From the NCBI GenBank assembly GCA_016935665.1, contig JAFGQN010000129.1, forward strand, positions 1 through 39,784: DNA of 39,784 nucleotides. Reading direction: 5' to 3'. The translations under genes were made by a program, and so were the position numbers. Shown one piece after another: positions 15,550 to 24,554 of the stretch. How positions within the stretch are numbered: position 1 is the stretch's first letter; each line of letters begins with the position of its first letter. The notes beneath the pieces are model-generated. The model saw only the letters and a list, made by a program, of their open reading frames with translations. It was not told where the DNA came from and searched no databases. Source of the stretch: Deltaproteobacteria bacterium (GTDB taxonomy: Bacteria > Myxococcota_A > Polyangia > JAAYKL01).

Positions 15550-17949
15550 TTGTTCCCCAAAACTGTTCCTATTTTTGTAATTCTCTTAATCATTGCCTTT
15601 ATGCTGATGACGACGTCCATCTTTGCCAGGAATCTTCCCCGACAATCGATACAGGTGTCTTTGGCTAAAGAAATACCTCACATTGATGGCCTATTGAATG
15701 ACTCCGTTTGGCAGCAGGCCACGTTCTTTTCGGCGTTTTCGCAGCAAACGCCCACACCTTTCGAAACGCCCTCGGTAAAAACCGAAATCGCTGCCGCATA
15801 CAGTGCCGACACATTGTACGTGGCGGTGCGTTGTCATGGCGACAGCGCGGAGGTGATCTCCCGATTTGTGCGCAGAGACCGAGACGGGGATTTTGACAAG
15901 GTGGAACTTATCCTGAGTCCCATGAACGACGGCGTCACAGCCTTCGGTTTTATTGTGAATCCGGATGGTATGATGCAGGACGGATTGTGGAGTGATGACA
16001 CTGTGTTCGATCGCAACTGGGACGCCACATGGGAAGTGGCCACCCGCCGTGCCCCGGGTTACTGGAGCGCGGAATTCGCCATTCCATGGGACCAGCTCAG
16101 ATTTTCGGGCCAATTGACGGAGATGGGATTTCAGGTGAAACGCTGGCAGGCCAGCCGCCACGAATTGCTTGTGTTCAACCCCAGGCCACGGGGTGCGAAG
16201 GGAGAAGTATCGCGACTTGGGCGTCTGACCGGATTTCCAAAGCTGTCCCCGCGACTTCCCTTTTCAATGAAACCGGAGCTTGTTCTCAACTATCTGCACA
16301 AGGATGACGCGTCGGAGCAAACGTCCCCGGAAGGCGGCTTCTTTGGCGTTGGCGGGTATGTCAAGGCGGGGGTGGCGTCGGGGTGGACTCTGGATTTGGC
16401 CCTGAAACCGGATTTTGGTGAAGTGGAGCAGGATGCGGCCCAAATCAATCTTTCCAGCATCGAAACTGTCTATGCGGAAAAACGCCCGTTCTTCCTTGAA
16501 AATCGCCAAATGTTTGAGACCCCCATATCGCTTTTCTACAGCCGTCGTCTGGGCGCGAAACCGCCTAAACCCGATGTGGATGACAACGAGACAGTGGTTG
16601 AGGTTCCGCTCAATACTCCCATCGTCATGGCATCGAAGCTTTCCGGCACATCCGCGAATGGGAACTACATGGGATTGATGCATGTACTCTCGGCGCCCAC
16701 CCGCGTGTGGGTTAAAAATGATGATACGGAACGAAAGCGTCGGGAAGACGCCACGTTCTGGACGCACGACAGTGTATTGCGCATCGGCAAACAGTTTAAG
16801 AACGGCAGCGACATTGGATTGCTGGCCACCGGACACATCCCTTTGAACCATGCAAATGCCGCATTTGCCGGCGGCGGAGACTGGAATCTCTTTTGGAAAA
16901 AGAAGGAGTACGTCTTTAAAGGGCAAATTGCCTGTTCGTCCGTTCAGGATGAAGATGCCGACAATTTCGATACAGGAATGGGAGTTATGACCCGCATTGG
17001 ACGCCAGAGCGGCGATTATTTCAGGCCCTACCTGCAATACGAATATCGCAGCGTGGATTTCGATATAAATGCGCTCGGATATCTCGACCGAAACGACATC
17101 CACAAATTAACGGCGTCATTCGATGTGCTGCTCACCGAAAAACGCAAACTGATTTATGAATTCTATACAGGTATGCAGTTTTATCAGAACTGGAATACCG
17201 ATGGTCTCAATCTGACCAGGTCAATGACGTTGTATGGAAATATCAAATGGAGAAATCGCATGTGGACGTACTTTGGCGCGTCTGCCAAACTCAGCCACTA
17301 CGACGATGTGGAGTTTTCCGATGGCCCTCCCCTTAAACGAATCCCAGGCATTCTGGGATGGGCAACGCTGACGACACCCGCGGAGAAACCCGTGGGGGCC
17401 AGCGTTGAATGGAATACAGGCACAGATGATACGGGCTACTATTTTATTTTCAAGCCTGCGTTGCTGGTGCGCTGGGGGCGACTGGAACTGGAGCTGAACT
17501 ACCGACTGGTGCGTGCAAAGGATCGCGAATCCTATGCGGATAAATTTACAAAGGATGATGAAAAAATCTATATTGTGTCAAAGCGAAACCTGCTGGAGTC
17601 GGATATTGGTCTTAAAACCACAGTGGCGCTGGCCCAGAATATCTCCTGGGAACTCAATACACAGCTACTCGCCTCCAGGGCGCACTATCACGATTTCAGG
17701 CGACTTTTGCCAGACAGTCGTGAAGTGGCCACCAATTATTCCGACAATCCAGATTTTGGAAAAACCATCTGGCGGTTGCAAACGCTGCTGCGATACGAGT
17801 TTCTTCCCCAGTCGGTGCTTTATTTCATGTATAGTCGCCAAAGCAACGGCGAACTGGACGCGGCCCCCTACTCCATAAAGCGCACCTGGCAAACATTCAA
17901 TCAATCCACCGAACAGCGCTTCCTCATCAAAGCCGGCTATTTGTTTTGA
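15550..17949 (+). CDS. DUF5916-type outer-membrane protein with N-terminal CBM9-like domain
   Basis: A 799-residue secreted protein. The signal peptide (about 1-27, ending SIFA) requires a TTG start at 15550, since the next in-frame ATG (15601) would cut it and a stop lies at 15529; there is no good Shine-Dalgarno sequence. Residues 35-220 match the CBM9-like fold that opens DUF5916 proteins (HIDGLLNDSVWQ, LYVAVRCHGD, GYWSAEFAIPWDQLRF). The remaining 570 residues resemble the DUF5916 region (PDFGEVEQDAAQINLS, EKRPFFLEN) and continue as strand-rich sequence ending in Phe, as outer-membrane barrels do. Carbohydrate binding or surface attachment is possible but unproven. It stands alone, convergent with mepA. 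Confidence 0.85.
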   Translation: MFPKTVPIFVILLIIAFMLMTTSIFARNLPRQSIQVSLAKEIPHIDGLLNDSVWQQATFFSAFSQQTPTPFETPSVKTEIAAAYSADTLYVAVRCHGDSAEVISRFVRRDRDGDFDKVELILSPMNDGVTAFGFIVNPDGMMQDGLWSDDTVFDRNWDATWEVATRRAPGYWSAEFAIPWDQLRFSGQLTEMGFQVKRWQASRHELLVFNPRPRGAKGEVSRLGRLTGFPKLSPRLPFSMKPELVLNYLHKDDASEQTSPEGGFFGVGGYVKAGVASGWTLDLALKPDFGEVEQDAAQINLSSIETVYAEKRPFFLENRQMFETPISLFYSRRLGAKPPKPDVDDNETVVEVPLNTPIVMASKLSGTSANGNYMGLMHVLSAPTRVWVKNDDTERKRREDATFWTHDSVLRIGKQFKNGSDIGLLATGHIPLNHANAAFAGGGDWNLFWKKKEYVFKGQIACSSVQDEDADNFDTGMGVMTRIGRQSGDYFRPYLQYEYRSVDFDINALGYLDRNDIHKLTASFDVLLTEKRKLIYEFYTGMQFYQNWNTDGLNLTRSMTLYGNIKWRNRMWTYFGASAKLSHYDDVEFSDGPPLKRIPGILGWATLTTPAEKPVGASVEWNTGTDDTGYYFIFKPALLVRWGRLELELNYRLVRAKDRESYADKFTKDDEKIYIVSKRNLLESDIGLKTTVALAQNISWELNTQLLASRAHYHDFRRLLPDSREVATNYSDNPDFGKTIWRLQTLLRYEFLPQSVLYFMYSRQSNGELDAAPYSIKRTWQTFNQSTEQRFLIKAGYLF

Positions 17950-17998
17950 AATATGAATATCCGATTAAATAGATGGGCAGCAGCAATCGCCCTCTGGT

Positions 17999-18844
17999 TC
18001 ACAGACCTTCAAGCGCCAGGGCCATCAACTGGTGGTCAGAAGGCAACACGCTCGCGGGAGGTGGGGTCTGTTTTTCTTTAATCCAGGGCCAGATGGGTTT
18101 GCGCTGTTCGCAGGCGGGCGCGACATCCACTGGCGGGCAGAAAATACGCACGTGAAAATGATCGTTGTGAATGGCGCTGTCTTTGGGCTGATGAAGGATC
18201 ATCGACGCTTTCTCAATCAGTTCCACATCTTTTCCGGCAGCCAGCGCGTATGCCAGCAGTCTGGCTTTGAGCCCTTTGCTTATAAAAATCCACTGGATGT
18301 CGGCATGGTTTGATGACAGCAACGCTTCAACCACCGCCCAGTTTTTGGGCGTGTCAAAGTAGGCGACCGCGTGGTCTCCAACCGCAACGCCCAAGGCATC
18401 GTGTTTGGCCAAAACAAATTCGCGGGTACTTTTTTTTTTAGGATTTCGCACAAAAAAAGCCAAATCCACGTCCATCCCAGTGCGATGGGAGTGATGCCCC
18501 GATATTCGGCCTCCTCCGTCACCGCTTAAATCCCTTACTTGCAGAACGCTGCCAGGATATGCCGATGAGACATCCCTGGCCACATCTTCCACCAGCGCCG
18601 TCAATGCCAGGGAACCATATCGCCTGTCTCTCTGATGATAAAACGCATACCCATCTGCGCCCTCGGCCGGCAGCGCACGGCCCCCCACCAGCACGCCGTT
18701 TGACGTACTTCCCACCGGCCCACCTGCTTCAGATGTAATGGCCATCCAGGGCGTACACCCCGACAGCAGTGTTCCTGCGGCAACCAACATGCACACCAAA
18801 ATGCCACAAACAGACTGAAAACATGGATAATCCCAGCGGAACAT
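17999..18844 (-). CDS. mepA: Penicillin-insensitive murein endopeptidase (MepA family), lipoprotein
   Basis: LAS-type zinc peptidase (family M74) that cleaves D-Ala-meso-DAP cross-links in peptidoglycan. The 281-residue protein has a lipoprotein signal ending LLSGC (Cys30). Zinc-ligand motifs are visible: SHRTGMDVD gives His120 and Asp127, and DHFHVR near the C-terminus gives His229/His231, as in E. coli MepA, together with the FCPP end of the domain. The lipoprotein anchor differs from the soluble periplasmic E. coli enzyme and would place it on a membrane leaflet. Convergent with the DUF5916 gene (49 nt apart) and divergent from the TrpD-like gene. Confidence 0.9.
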   Translation of the reverse strand: MFRWDYPCFQSVCGILVCMLVAAGTLLSGCTPWMAITSEAGGPVGSTSNGVLVGGRALPAEGADGYAFYHQRDRRYGSLALTALVEDVARDVSSAYPGSVLQVRDLSGDGGGRISGHHSHRTGMDVDLAFFVRNPKKKSTREFVLAKHDALGVAVGDHAVAYFDTPKNWAVVEALLSSNHADIQWIFISKGLKARLLAYALAAGKDVELIEKASMILHQPKDSAIHNDHFHVRIFCPPVDVAPACEQRKPIWPWIKEKQTPPPASVLPSDHQLMALALEGL

Positions 18845-19031
18845 ACCGAATTTTTAACCCCATCTGTCCGGGATTGCAACCGTATTTGGATTTCGGCATA
18901 AGCAGCGTGCTTAAGGGGCAACTCCCGGATTGACATTCATCTTATTATGCGCAACACAGATATGCGTAATCGTTTTACATAAAATATCAAAATTCGTTCT
19001 CAATATCGGCGAAATCGGCGAAAGGTTCATT
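18845..19031. other. Divergent intergenic region mepA / trpD-like gene
   Basis: A 187-base gap that should carry both promoters. A perfect TTGACA occurs at 18930-18935, but no -10 element lies at a proper distance. AAGCA/TGCTT forms a small dyad at 18899-18911. Nothing more can be supported. Confidence 0.3.
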
Positions 19032-20108
19032 ATGCCTAACGAAACACGTCTTAAACAATTTGGTGAAATTATTACCACACTTCAGCAGGGGAAAAACCTC
19101 ACGCGAAAACAATCTGCCTCGGCCTGGAAGGAAGTAATCGAAAATACGCAGCCCGAACTTCATCAGGGCGCGTTTCTGGCGGCACTCTCCATGAAAGGAG
19201 AAACCGAATCTGAAATTGCCGGAAGCTACGACGCCATTTATCAATCCGATACGCAGAAAGTCGACCTGTCCCATCTGGATGCCGTTGAGAACTGTGGAAC
19301 CGGCATGGATACGCTTAAAACATTTAACATCAGTACCGCCGCGTCCATTGTTGCGGCCGCAGCGGGCGTGCCCATGGCCAAACACGGCGCCAGGGCCATC
19401 ACGTCCCAATGCGGTACCGTGGATGTGCTGGAGCAACTGGGCGTGGATGTTGAATGTGATGTCCAGACTGTTCAACGAAGCATTGAAAGCGTAGGTATCG
19501 GCATCTTCAATGGAATGAGCGCCAATGTTCACCCCGAGGCATTGTTTCGAATTCTGTCGCAAATCCGATTTGGCTCCACCTTGAATATCGCCGGTTCCCT
19601 CGCCAGTCCAGCCAGCCCCAGATTGGGGGTTCGCGGCGTGTGGTCTCCCAAAATGGTCCGTAAAACCGCTGCCACCATGGCCACCATTGGCTATCGTCGG
19701 GCGCTGGTGGTATTTGGATGGAACGATTCCCGTGATGCCGGCATCGATGAGTTTTCCACCATGGGTCCCTCTCTGGTCGCTGAAGTGCACGAAGATGGCG
19801 CCATTGACGAATACGAAATCACCCCCGAAGAATTCGGTATTCCCCGCGTGGCCTACAGCGAAATCGCAGCGGCTGGTAATGTTGTAGCAGCGGCGCGGAT
19901 TGTGCGCAGTGTTCTGGACGGAAATGGTACGTCTGCCCAGAGGGACATTGTCTGTCTGAACGCCGCTCCGGTGCTGCTGGTGGCCCAAAAAGTGGAAACA
20001 CTCAAAGAGGGAATCGACCTGGCGCGTCGCACCATCAACGACGGACTGGCAGCACAGAAGCTGAACGACTGGGTGGCCAACCAACAACGCGTCTGCAAAA
20101 CCGCATAG
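19032..20108 (+). CDS. TrpD-like phosphoribosyltransferase (atypical)
   Basis: A 358-residue member of the anthranilate phosphoribosyltransferase (TrpD) fold. It keeps TFNIST (97-102), the AKHG segment and the Mg-binding pair Asp239-Glu240, so phosphoribosyl-diphosphate chemistry is plausible. It departs from TrpD where the acceptor binds: GTGGD is GTGMD (89-93), KHGNR is KHGAR (117-121), and GPLxNPA is GSLASPA. The Asn lost in KHGNR contacts anthranilate in known TrpD structures, so the acceptor may not be anthranilate. The ATG at 19032, with AAAGG upstream, removes 34 unlikely residues of the longer frame. Only 6 nt separate it from a UbiA-type prenyltransferase gene, and no other trp genes are present. 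An annotation as plain trpD would be unsafe. Confidence 0.8.
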   Translation: MPNETRLKQFGEIITTLQQGKNLTRKQSASAWKEVIENTQPELHQGAFLAALSMKGETESEIAGSYDAIYQSDTQKVDLSHLDAVENCGTGMDTLKTFNISTAASIVAAAAGVPMAKHGARAITSQCGTVDVLEQLGVDVECDVQTVQRSIESVGIGIFNGMSANVHPEALFRILSQIRFGSTLNIAGSLASPASPRLGVRGVWSPKMVRKTAATMATIGYRRALVVFGWNDSRDAGIDEFSTMGPSLVAEVHEDGAIDEYEITPEEFGIPRVAYSEIAAAGNVVAAARIVRSVLDGNGTSAQRDIVCLNAAPVLLVAQKVETLKEGIDLARRTINDGLAAQKLNDWVANQQRVCKTA

Positions 20109-20114
20109 TTTCCC

Positions 20115-21038
20115 ATGCGCCATTCCACAGTTCAAACGTTCAAATACTGGTGGCTGGCATCCCGAACGCCATCCGTTGTAAAGATCCTGTTCCCCATCAT
20201 TGTTGGGCTCAGCGCGGGCTTTTCCCATACAGGGCGAGTGCGTCCCGCATATATCGCCTTGGCAATGCTGTTTGGCTGGTTCAACCAGCTCATCATCATT
20301 TTCTTTAATGACGCCGCAGATTACGAAGCCGACATTCACCATACCAACGCGTTTCCAAAGTTAATCGATCCCCGGGTACTTCCCAACCGGTGGCTTAGCC
20401 GAACGCAGATTTTTTTTGCGGGAATTATCGCCGCATCTTTAATGGCGATGGTCACCGCTATTGCCTGGCTGGGATTTCAACGTCCCTTCGCCCCGCTCTT
20501 CTTTGGCGCATCGGTAACATTTTTATGGGCCTATAGTTTTCCCCCCATCAAACTCAATTATCGCGGCTTTGGCGAATTGCTCGAAATGACAGGTGTGGGC
20601 ATCATTTTGCCATTGCTGGGATATTACTTCTACACAGGCACCTTTTCGCTTCCAATGGCAACCATCATCCCGGTTGCGTTGCTGTCTTTTGCCGGGTCCA
20701 TTTCAAGTACGCTGAAGCATCAGCCCGCCGACGCCGAAACCGGAAAACGCACATTGTCGGTCATATATGGCCCCAAAATCGCAAGGGTCGTTCTGTTTAC
20801 CGCAACGGTTCTGGGAATGCTGTCCACCGTTGGCCTGATGTTCACGGGTGACATTCACCCGGCCATACCGGTGATCACTGTGGTATTGCCCTCATTTTTT
20901 GTCTGGCGAATGGCAAAGACGTTTCATCAGGCCACCACCGAACACCTGGCAGCATTGAAAGCGTTTAAAACAGCCCTGAACAACATCACATACCTGGTGC
21001 TTGCAGGTCTGACCATCGGCCTTATATGGGCGCGCTGA
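20115..21038 (+). CDS. UbiA-superfamily prenyltransferase (MenA-like)
   Basis: A 307-residue integral membrane protein with about eight to nine hydrophobic segments. The first polyprenyl-diphosphate/Mg motif is intact (Asn65, Asp66, Asp69, Asp73 in FNDAADYEAD). The second resembles MenA's (ADAETGKRTL), but the position of its first Asp is His202 instead of Asp. MenA attaches a prenyl chain to 1,4-dihydroxy-2-naphthoate for menaquinone; the GKRTL motif supports that relationship. It begins 6 nt after the TrpD-like gene without its own clear ribosome-binding site, so the two are probably translationally coupled and share a pathway. It ends convergently with the Mrp operon. Substrate uncertain. 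Confidence 0.82.
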   Translation: MRHSTVQTFKYWWLASRTPSVVKILFPIIVGLSAGFSHTGRVRPAYIALAMLFGWFNQLIIIFFNDAADYEADIHHTNAFPKLIDPRVLPNRWLSRTQIFFAGIIAASLMAMVTAIAWLGFQRPFAPLFFGASVTFLWAYSFPPIKLNYRGFGELLEMTGVGIILPLLGYYFYTGTFSLPMATIIPVALLSFAGSISSTLKHQPADAETGKRTLSVIYGPKIARVVLFTATVLGMLSTVGLMFTGDIHPAIPVITVVLPSFFVWRMAKTFHQATTEHLAALKAFKTALNNITYLVLAGLTIGLIWAR

Positions 21039-21074
21039 TTATCTCGAATCACTCGCGCAGCAAAATCAGGGGAA

Positions 21075-21440
21075 TTATTTTTTTTCGGGCGAAGGCGTTT
21101 CTTTTTTGTCTGCGGGAGTCGGTAAAGGCCATTCGTTTGAGAGCGTTTTTTTGTCGAGCGGTTCTCCGGCGCGAATGGCGGCGCGGGCAATGAGGTGACT
21201 TCCCACCGGAGCGGTTAGAATGAAAAAGACAATGGCCACGACACACCGGGTCACAACCCCCACTTCGCGGGCATCCAGCGCAACGGCCAGCAGGATGAAG
21301 GCAACTCCCAAAGTGGACGCCTTGGTGCTGGCGTGCAACCGCTGGTACAAATCCGGCAGACGCACAACGCCAATCGCGGCAACCAGCATGAAGAAGGCAC
21401 CAATGCTAAGCAGTATAACAACAATCCAATCAATCCACAT
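21075..21440 (-). CDS. mnhG: Mrp/Mnh cation-proton antiporter subunit G
   Basis: Small subunit of the Mrp (Mnh) Na+(K+)/H+ antiporter, 121 residues with three membrane helices. The family pattern is clear: GAFFMLVAAIGVVRLPDLYQRLHA early on, then STLGV and APVGSHLIARAA. The hydrophilic C-terminus (about 25 residues, Lys/Pro-rich) is variable. It is the last gene of the operon and overlaps mnhF by 11 nt. Convergent with the prenyltransferase gene, 36 nt apart. Confidence 0.93.
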   Translation of the reverse strand: MWIDWIVVILLSIGAFFMLVAAIGVVRLPDLYQRLHASTKASTLGVAFILLAVALDAREVGVVTRCVVAIVFFILTAPVGSHLIARAAIRAGEPLDKKTLSNEWPLPTPADKKETPSPEKK

Positions 21441-21705
21441 CGCCGCCCCCCGGGTCTCGGAGAATTAAAAGGGCGAAGCTGGCGGTGCCCACAAACGCCA
21501 CAATACCAATTCCAATGGCCACGTCAACCAGTGAATATTGGCTGGTCCACACCGCCTCCACTGCCATAAATCCAACAGCGAGAACAGCCAGCAAATCAAT
21601 TGCCACGACGCGGTTTGCCATGGTTGGCCCGCGAAAAACGGCTATTGTGGCAAGTAAAATGGCCAGCCCAAGTACAGCCTCAATAACGCCAAACATTGTT
21701 ATCAC
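21430..21705 (-). CDS. mnhF: Mrp/Mnh antiporter subunit F
   Basis: A 91-residue membrane protein with three hydrophobic helices and the MnhF pattern (RGPTMANRVVAIDLL, then DVAIGIGIVAFVGT). Part of the hetero-oligomeric Mrp complex in the cytoplasmic membrane. The start overlaps the mnhE stop by 4 nt (ATGA) and the end overlaps mnhG. Confidence 0.93.
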   Translation of the reverse strand: MITMFGVIEAVLGLAILLATIAVFRGPTMANRVVAIDLLAVLAVGFMAVEAVWTSQYSLVDVAIGIGIVAFVGTASFALLILRDPGGGDVD

Positions 21706-22211
21706 GCGTCACCTCCTGGCGGCTCACAGGGAAATGCGTCACGCACCAGCGACGCCAGTTCCATGGACACAGCAGCACGCACCTTGTCCGCGTCTTCGGC
21801 ATACATATCATGTACGTAGAGCACGGTGCCATCTTCGTTGGTATCGAGGGTCAGGCTTCCCGGTGTCAGAGTTATTCCGTTGGCCAGAACCGTTACACCC
21901 ACGTGGTCAAGCTGTGCCACCGGAACCGCCAGAATCCGGGGACGCGCACGGGCTGTGGGTGTCAATACGTCAAAGGTCACCCGCACACTGGAGCGCACCA
22001 GATCCACCATTTGATGAAGAATCAGACGAATCAGTGGAAAAAGTCGAATCCTTCGTTTTAACGTTTTGTTGGGGGTTGCCACCACAAATAATGTGAATGC
22101 GCCAACTGCCAGACCAATTAAGAACTGCCCCGCAGAGAGGCTTCCCTGCAGCATACACCAGAAACCAGCGAGAATAAGAATCCATCTTATGCGACTGATA
22201 ACCGGTGTCAT
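21702..22211 (-). CDS. mnhE: Mrp/Mnh antiporter subunit E
   Basis: A 169-residue subunit with N-terminal membrane helices (ILILAGFWCMLQG, FLIGLAVGAFTLFVV) and the conserved MnhE block LANGITLTPGSLTLD followed by VHDMYAEDAD. The frame is open to 22349, but the ATG at 22211 has GGGAGG upstream and overlaps the mnhD stop by 4 nt, as elsewhere in this operon, so the shorter protein is chosen. MnhE is needed for assembly and for activity of the full complex. Confidence 0.92.
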   Translation of the reverse strand: MTPVISRIRWILILAGFWCMLQGSLSAGQFLIGLAVGAFTLFVVATPNKTLKRRIRLFPLIRLILHQMVDLVRSSVRVTFDVLTPTARARPRILAVPVAQLDHVGVTVLANGITLTPGSLTLDTNEDGTVLYVHDMYAEDADKVRAAVSMELASLVRDAFPCEPPGGDA

Positions 22212-23707
22212 AATCGGCCTCCCAAAACAGCATGTATGTAGCCATTGGGATTCAACAACTGCAACGCGGCCTCTTCGCAAAAATGAAACAGGGGGCCGCT
22301 CATCAATCCAATGGCAATGGTAATCGCTGCCAACGCCAGCATGGGCCAAAGCCGCACAAACGAGCGCTGCTCCGGTGCGAGACGGAATCCGGAGGAGGGA
22401 TGATCTTTCCAGAAGGCTTCAATCCATATTTTAAACATGGAGTACAAAGTAAAGGCGCCGGTGGCCAATGCCGCCGCGACCACCCACCACAGCTCTCGCT
22501 CCACGCCGGCGGAAACAATTCCCAGTTTGGCAAAAAAACCACTAAACGGCGGAATGCCGCTTAGCGACAATGCGGGCACCAGGTACAACAGACCCAGCAG
22601 CGGCCAGGCCAGCCACATGCCGCCGGTTTTGCGTAAATCTTCCGAACCCGCGCAGTCGGCGGCGATGCCTCCCACCAGGAACAGGTTGCTCTTTACAACG
22701 ATATGATGACACAGATAAAAAACACAGGCGGCCAGCGCCAGCGGCGTTCCAATGGCAATCCCCACCACCATGTAGCCCACCTGACTGATGATGTGAAAAC
22801 TCAATATTCTGCGAATCCCCATTTGTCCTGCCGCGCCCAAAACGCCGGTAATCATGGTCGCCACCCCCAGCACCAGGAGAATTTCATGTCCCAGCACATC
22901 GTTGGGCATAATTAACGTGTGCAGTCGAATCAGCGCGAACACGCCCACTTTGGTGAGCAGCCCGGCAAACAACGCCGACACCGGCACAGAGGGCGTATGA
23001 TAACTTGCAGGCAGCCAGAAGAAGAACGGAAACATCCCCGCTTTAATGGCGAACGCGACCATGAACAGCAATCCCCCCAGGCGAAGCGGACCGGCGCGGT
23101 GCTCTGCAACCGCCTCCTGAGCAAGAATGGATATGTCAGCCATATTCAGCGTGCCGGCCTTGGCATACAACAGGCCCAATGCGGTGAGAAAAATCGTGGA
23201 ACTCATCAGATTTAATACCACATACTTTACCGCTCCCTCGGTTTGCTCCGCCTTGCCTTCGAGCACCAGCATAACAAAGCTGGACAGCAGCATGATCTCG
23301 AAGCAAACGTACAGATTAAACAGGTCGCCTGTAATAAACGCACCGGAAACCCCCATCAGTAAAAAATGCAGCAATGGATGAAATGCCGGGCTCAACGCGG
23401 ATTTGGGCAGACTGATCCAGCTGTACCATGCCGAAGCCGCACCGGTCAGCGCCGTGAGCAACACCATCACCGCTGCCAGACGATCGATGACCAGCGTAAT
23501 GCCGAATGGGGCCTGCCAGTTCCCCATGTTTGAAACCAGGTAATCCGAGCTGTTCACTTCCACCAGCAGCAGCAGTGCAACACCAATTTCCACTGCGCTG
23601 CCCACAAGCGAAAATCCCCGCTGCAGCACTGCCATTCGCCGCAGCAGTGTACAGACCGCGGCTGTGACAAGCGGTACCAACATGGGAGCTGCGACTAAAC
23701 CATTCAT
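22208..23707 (-). CDS. mnhD: Mrp/Mnh antiporter subunit D
   Basis: A 499-residue homologue of the proton-pumping subunits of complex I (NuoN/NuoM type), with about 14 membrane helices. Key ion-path residues of the family can be placed: Glu137 in NLYVCFEIMLLSS and Lys222 in FAIKAGMFPFFFWLP. With MnhA it forms the ion-translocating core. Overlaps mnhC by 1 nt and mnhE by 4 nt. Confidence 0.95.
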   Translation of the reverse strand: MNGLVAAPMLVPLVTAAVCTLLRRMAVLQRGFSLVGSAVEIGVALLLLVEVNSSDYLVSNMGNWQAPFGITLVIDRLAAVMVLLTALTGAASAWYSWISLPKSALSPAFHPLLHFLLMGVSGAFITGDLFNLYVCFEIMLLSSFVMLVLEGKAEQTEGAVKYVVLNLMSSTIFLTALGLLYAKAGTLNMADISILAQEAVAEHRAGPLRLGGLLFMVAFAIKAGMFPFFFWLPASYHTPSVPVSALFAGLLTKVGVFALIRLHTLIMPNDVLGHEILLVLGVATMITGVLGAAGQMGIRRILSFHIISQVGYMVVGIAIGTPLALAACVFYLCHHIVVKSNLFLVGGIAADCAGSEDLRKTGGMWLAWPLLGLLYLVPALSLSGIPPFSGFFAKLGIVSAGVERELWWVVAAALATGAFTLYSMFKIWIEAFWKDHPSSGFRLAPEQRSFVRLWPMLALAAITIAIGLMSGPLFHFCEEAALQLLNPNGYIHAVLGGRL

Positions 23708-24060
23708 CAGTGGCCCACCTCATCGAGACGATCGGTGTTGTTCAGCTCATCGATGTCATCATGTCCCAATACGCGCATACAGCGATACGCCAGGGCCAAC
23801 GCGAATCCCAAAAGGGCGAACCCGATTACAATGGCCGTTAGAATGAAAGCCTGTGGCAAGGGATCTGCTGCGTGAGCAGACAATGTTGCAGCACCCTCAG
23901 CGATAATGGGGACCTCTGTTCCGCGCAGTCCCGACGCCACCAGGATAAGTAGATTGGTGGCATGGCCCAAAAGAGCGATGCCAAGCAGAACCTGCAGCAA
24001 CCGACGCTGCAGCAGCAGATAGACGGCAGATGCATAGCAGATACCAATCGCAATGGACAT
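23707..24060 (-). CDS. mnhC: Mrp/Mnh antiporter subunit C
   Basis: A 117-residue, three-helix NuoK-like subunit (LLQRRLLQVLLGIALLGHATNLL, then PLPQAFILTAIVIGFALLGF, both diagnostic). The PQALVLTAIVI-type motif is shared with NuoK. The loop between helices 2 and 3 is unremarkable and the tail is acidic. It shares a base with both mnhB and mnhD. Confidence 0.94.
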   Translation of the reverse strand: MSIAIGICYASAVYLLLQRRLLQVLLGIALLGHATNLLILVASGLRGTEVPIIAEGAATLSAHAADPLPQAFILTAIVIGFALLGFALALAYRCMRVLGHDDIDELNNTDRLDEVGH

Positions 24061-24554
24061 TAAGACTTCGATGGGGCGCCTCCTTCTACAGAATCTGTCT
24101 TTGCCGGGGTGGCGCCCGTTCTATCCGGGGCCAAAGGAGCGGCTTCCTCGATTTCGAGAGCGAACGTGCTCACCGCGCCGACCACGACGAGATACACACC
24201 AATATCAAACAGAAGCGGCGTTCCAGCTTTAAAATAAAAAAGCCCGACATCCGCTTTCAGCCACACGGCTGTTAAAAACGCTTTGCCGGTCAACGGTCCG
24301 ATAAGTCCAGCCACAAGAGCGACCAGCAATCCCAGAGCGATGAGGGTTGTTGGGTGCAGACGCAACAGTCGCCGTGCCTCGGTGGGGGTCTCGGCCAGCG
24401 CCACCAGGATAACCGCGGCGGCAGCCATCAGGCCTCCGGCAAATCCGCCCCCCGGTTCATCGTGGCCTCTCAGCAAAAGAAACAGGGATACCACCACTAA
24501 CAATGGCACCAGCCAATGCTGCATGACGCGTAAAATAATGGAGGGTAATTTCAT
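24060..24554 (-). CDS. mnhB: Mrp/Mnh antiporter subunit B
   Basis: A 164-residue subunit with four membrane helices and the MnhB pattern (LLRGHDEPGGGFAGGLMAAAAVIL, then TPLLFDIGVYLVVVGAVST). The C-terminal 25 residues are hydrophilic and Ala/Pro-rich. The start overlaps the mnhA stop by 4 nt. Confidence 0.94.
   Translation of the reverse strand: MKLPSIILRVMQHWLVPLLVVVSLFLLLRGHDEPGGGFAGGLMAAAAVILVALAETPTEARRLLRLHPTTLIALGLLVALVAGLIGPLTGKAFLTAVWLKADVGLFYFKAGTPLLFDIGVYLVVVGAVSTFALEIEEAAPLAPDRTGATPAKTDSVEGGAPSKS

Noticed and set aside
16264-17103. 279-codon frame antisense to the DUF5916-type gene
   Set aside because: Lies opposite a coherent gene, with no recognisable motif.
18930-18958. Sigma-70 promoter with TTGACA for the TrpD-like gene
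   Set aside because: The -35 is perfect, but no acceptable -10 lies 16-18 bases downstream.
18987-20342. 451-codon open frame antisense to the TrpD-like and prenyltransferase genes
   Set aside because: It has shadow-frame composition (His/Gly/Asn-rich), no domain, and lies opposite two well-supported genes.
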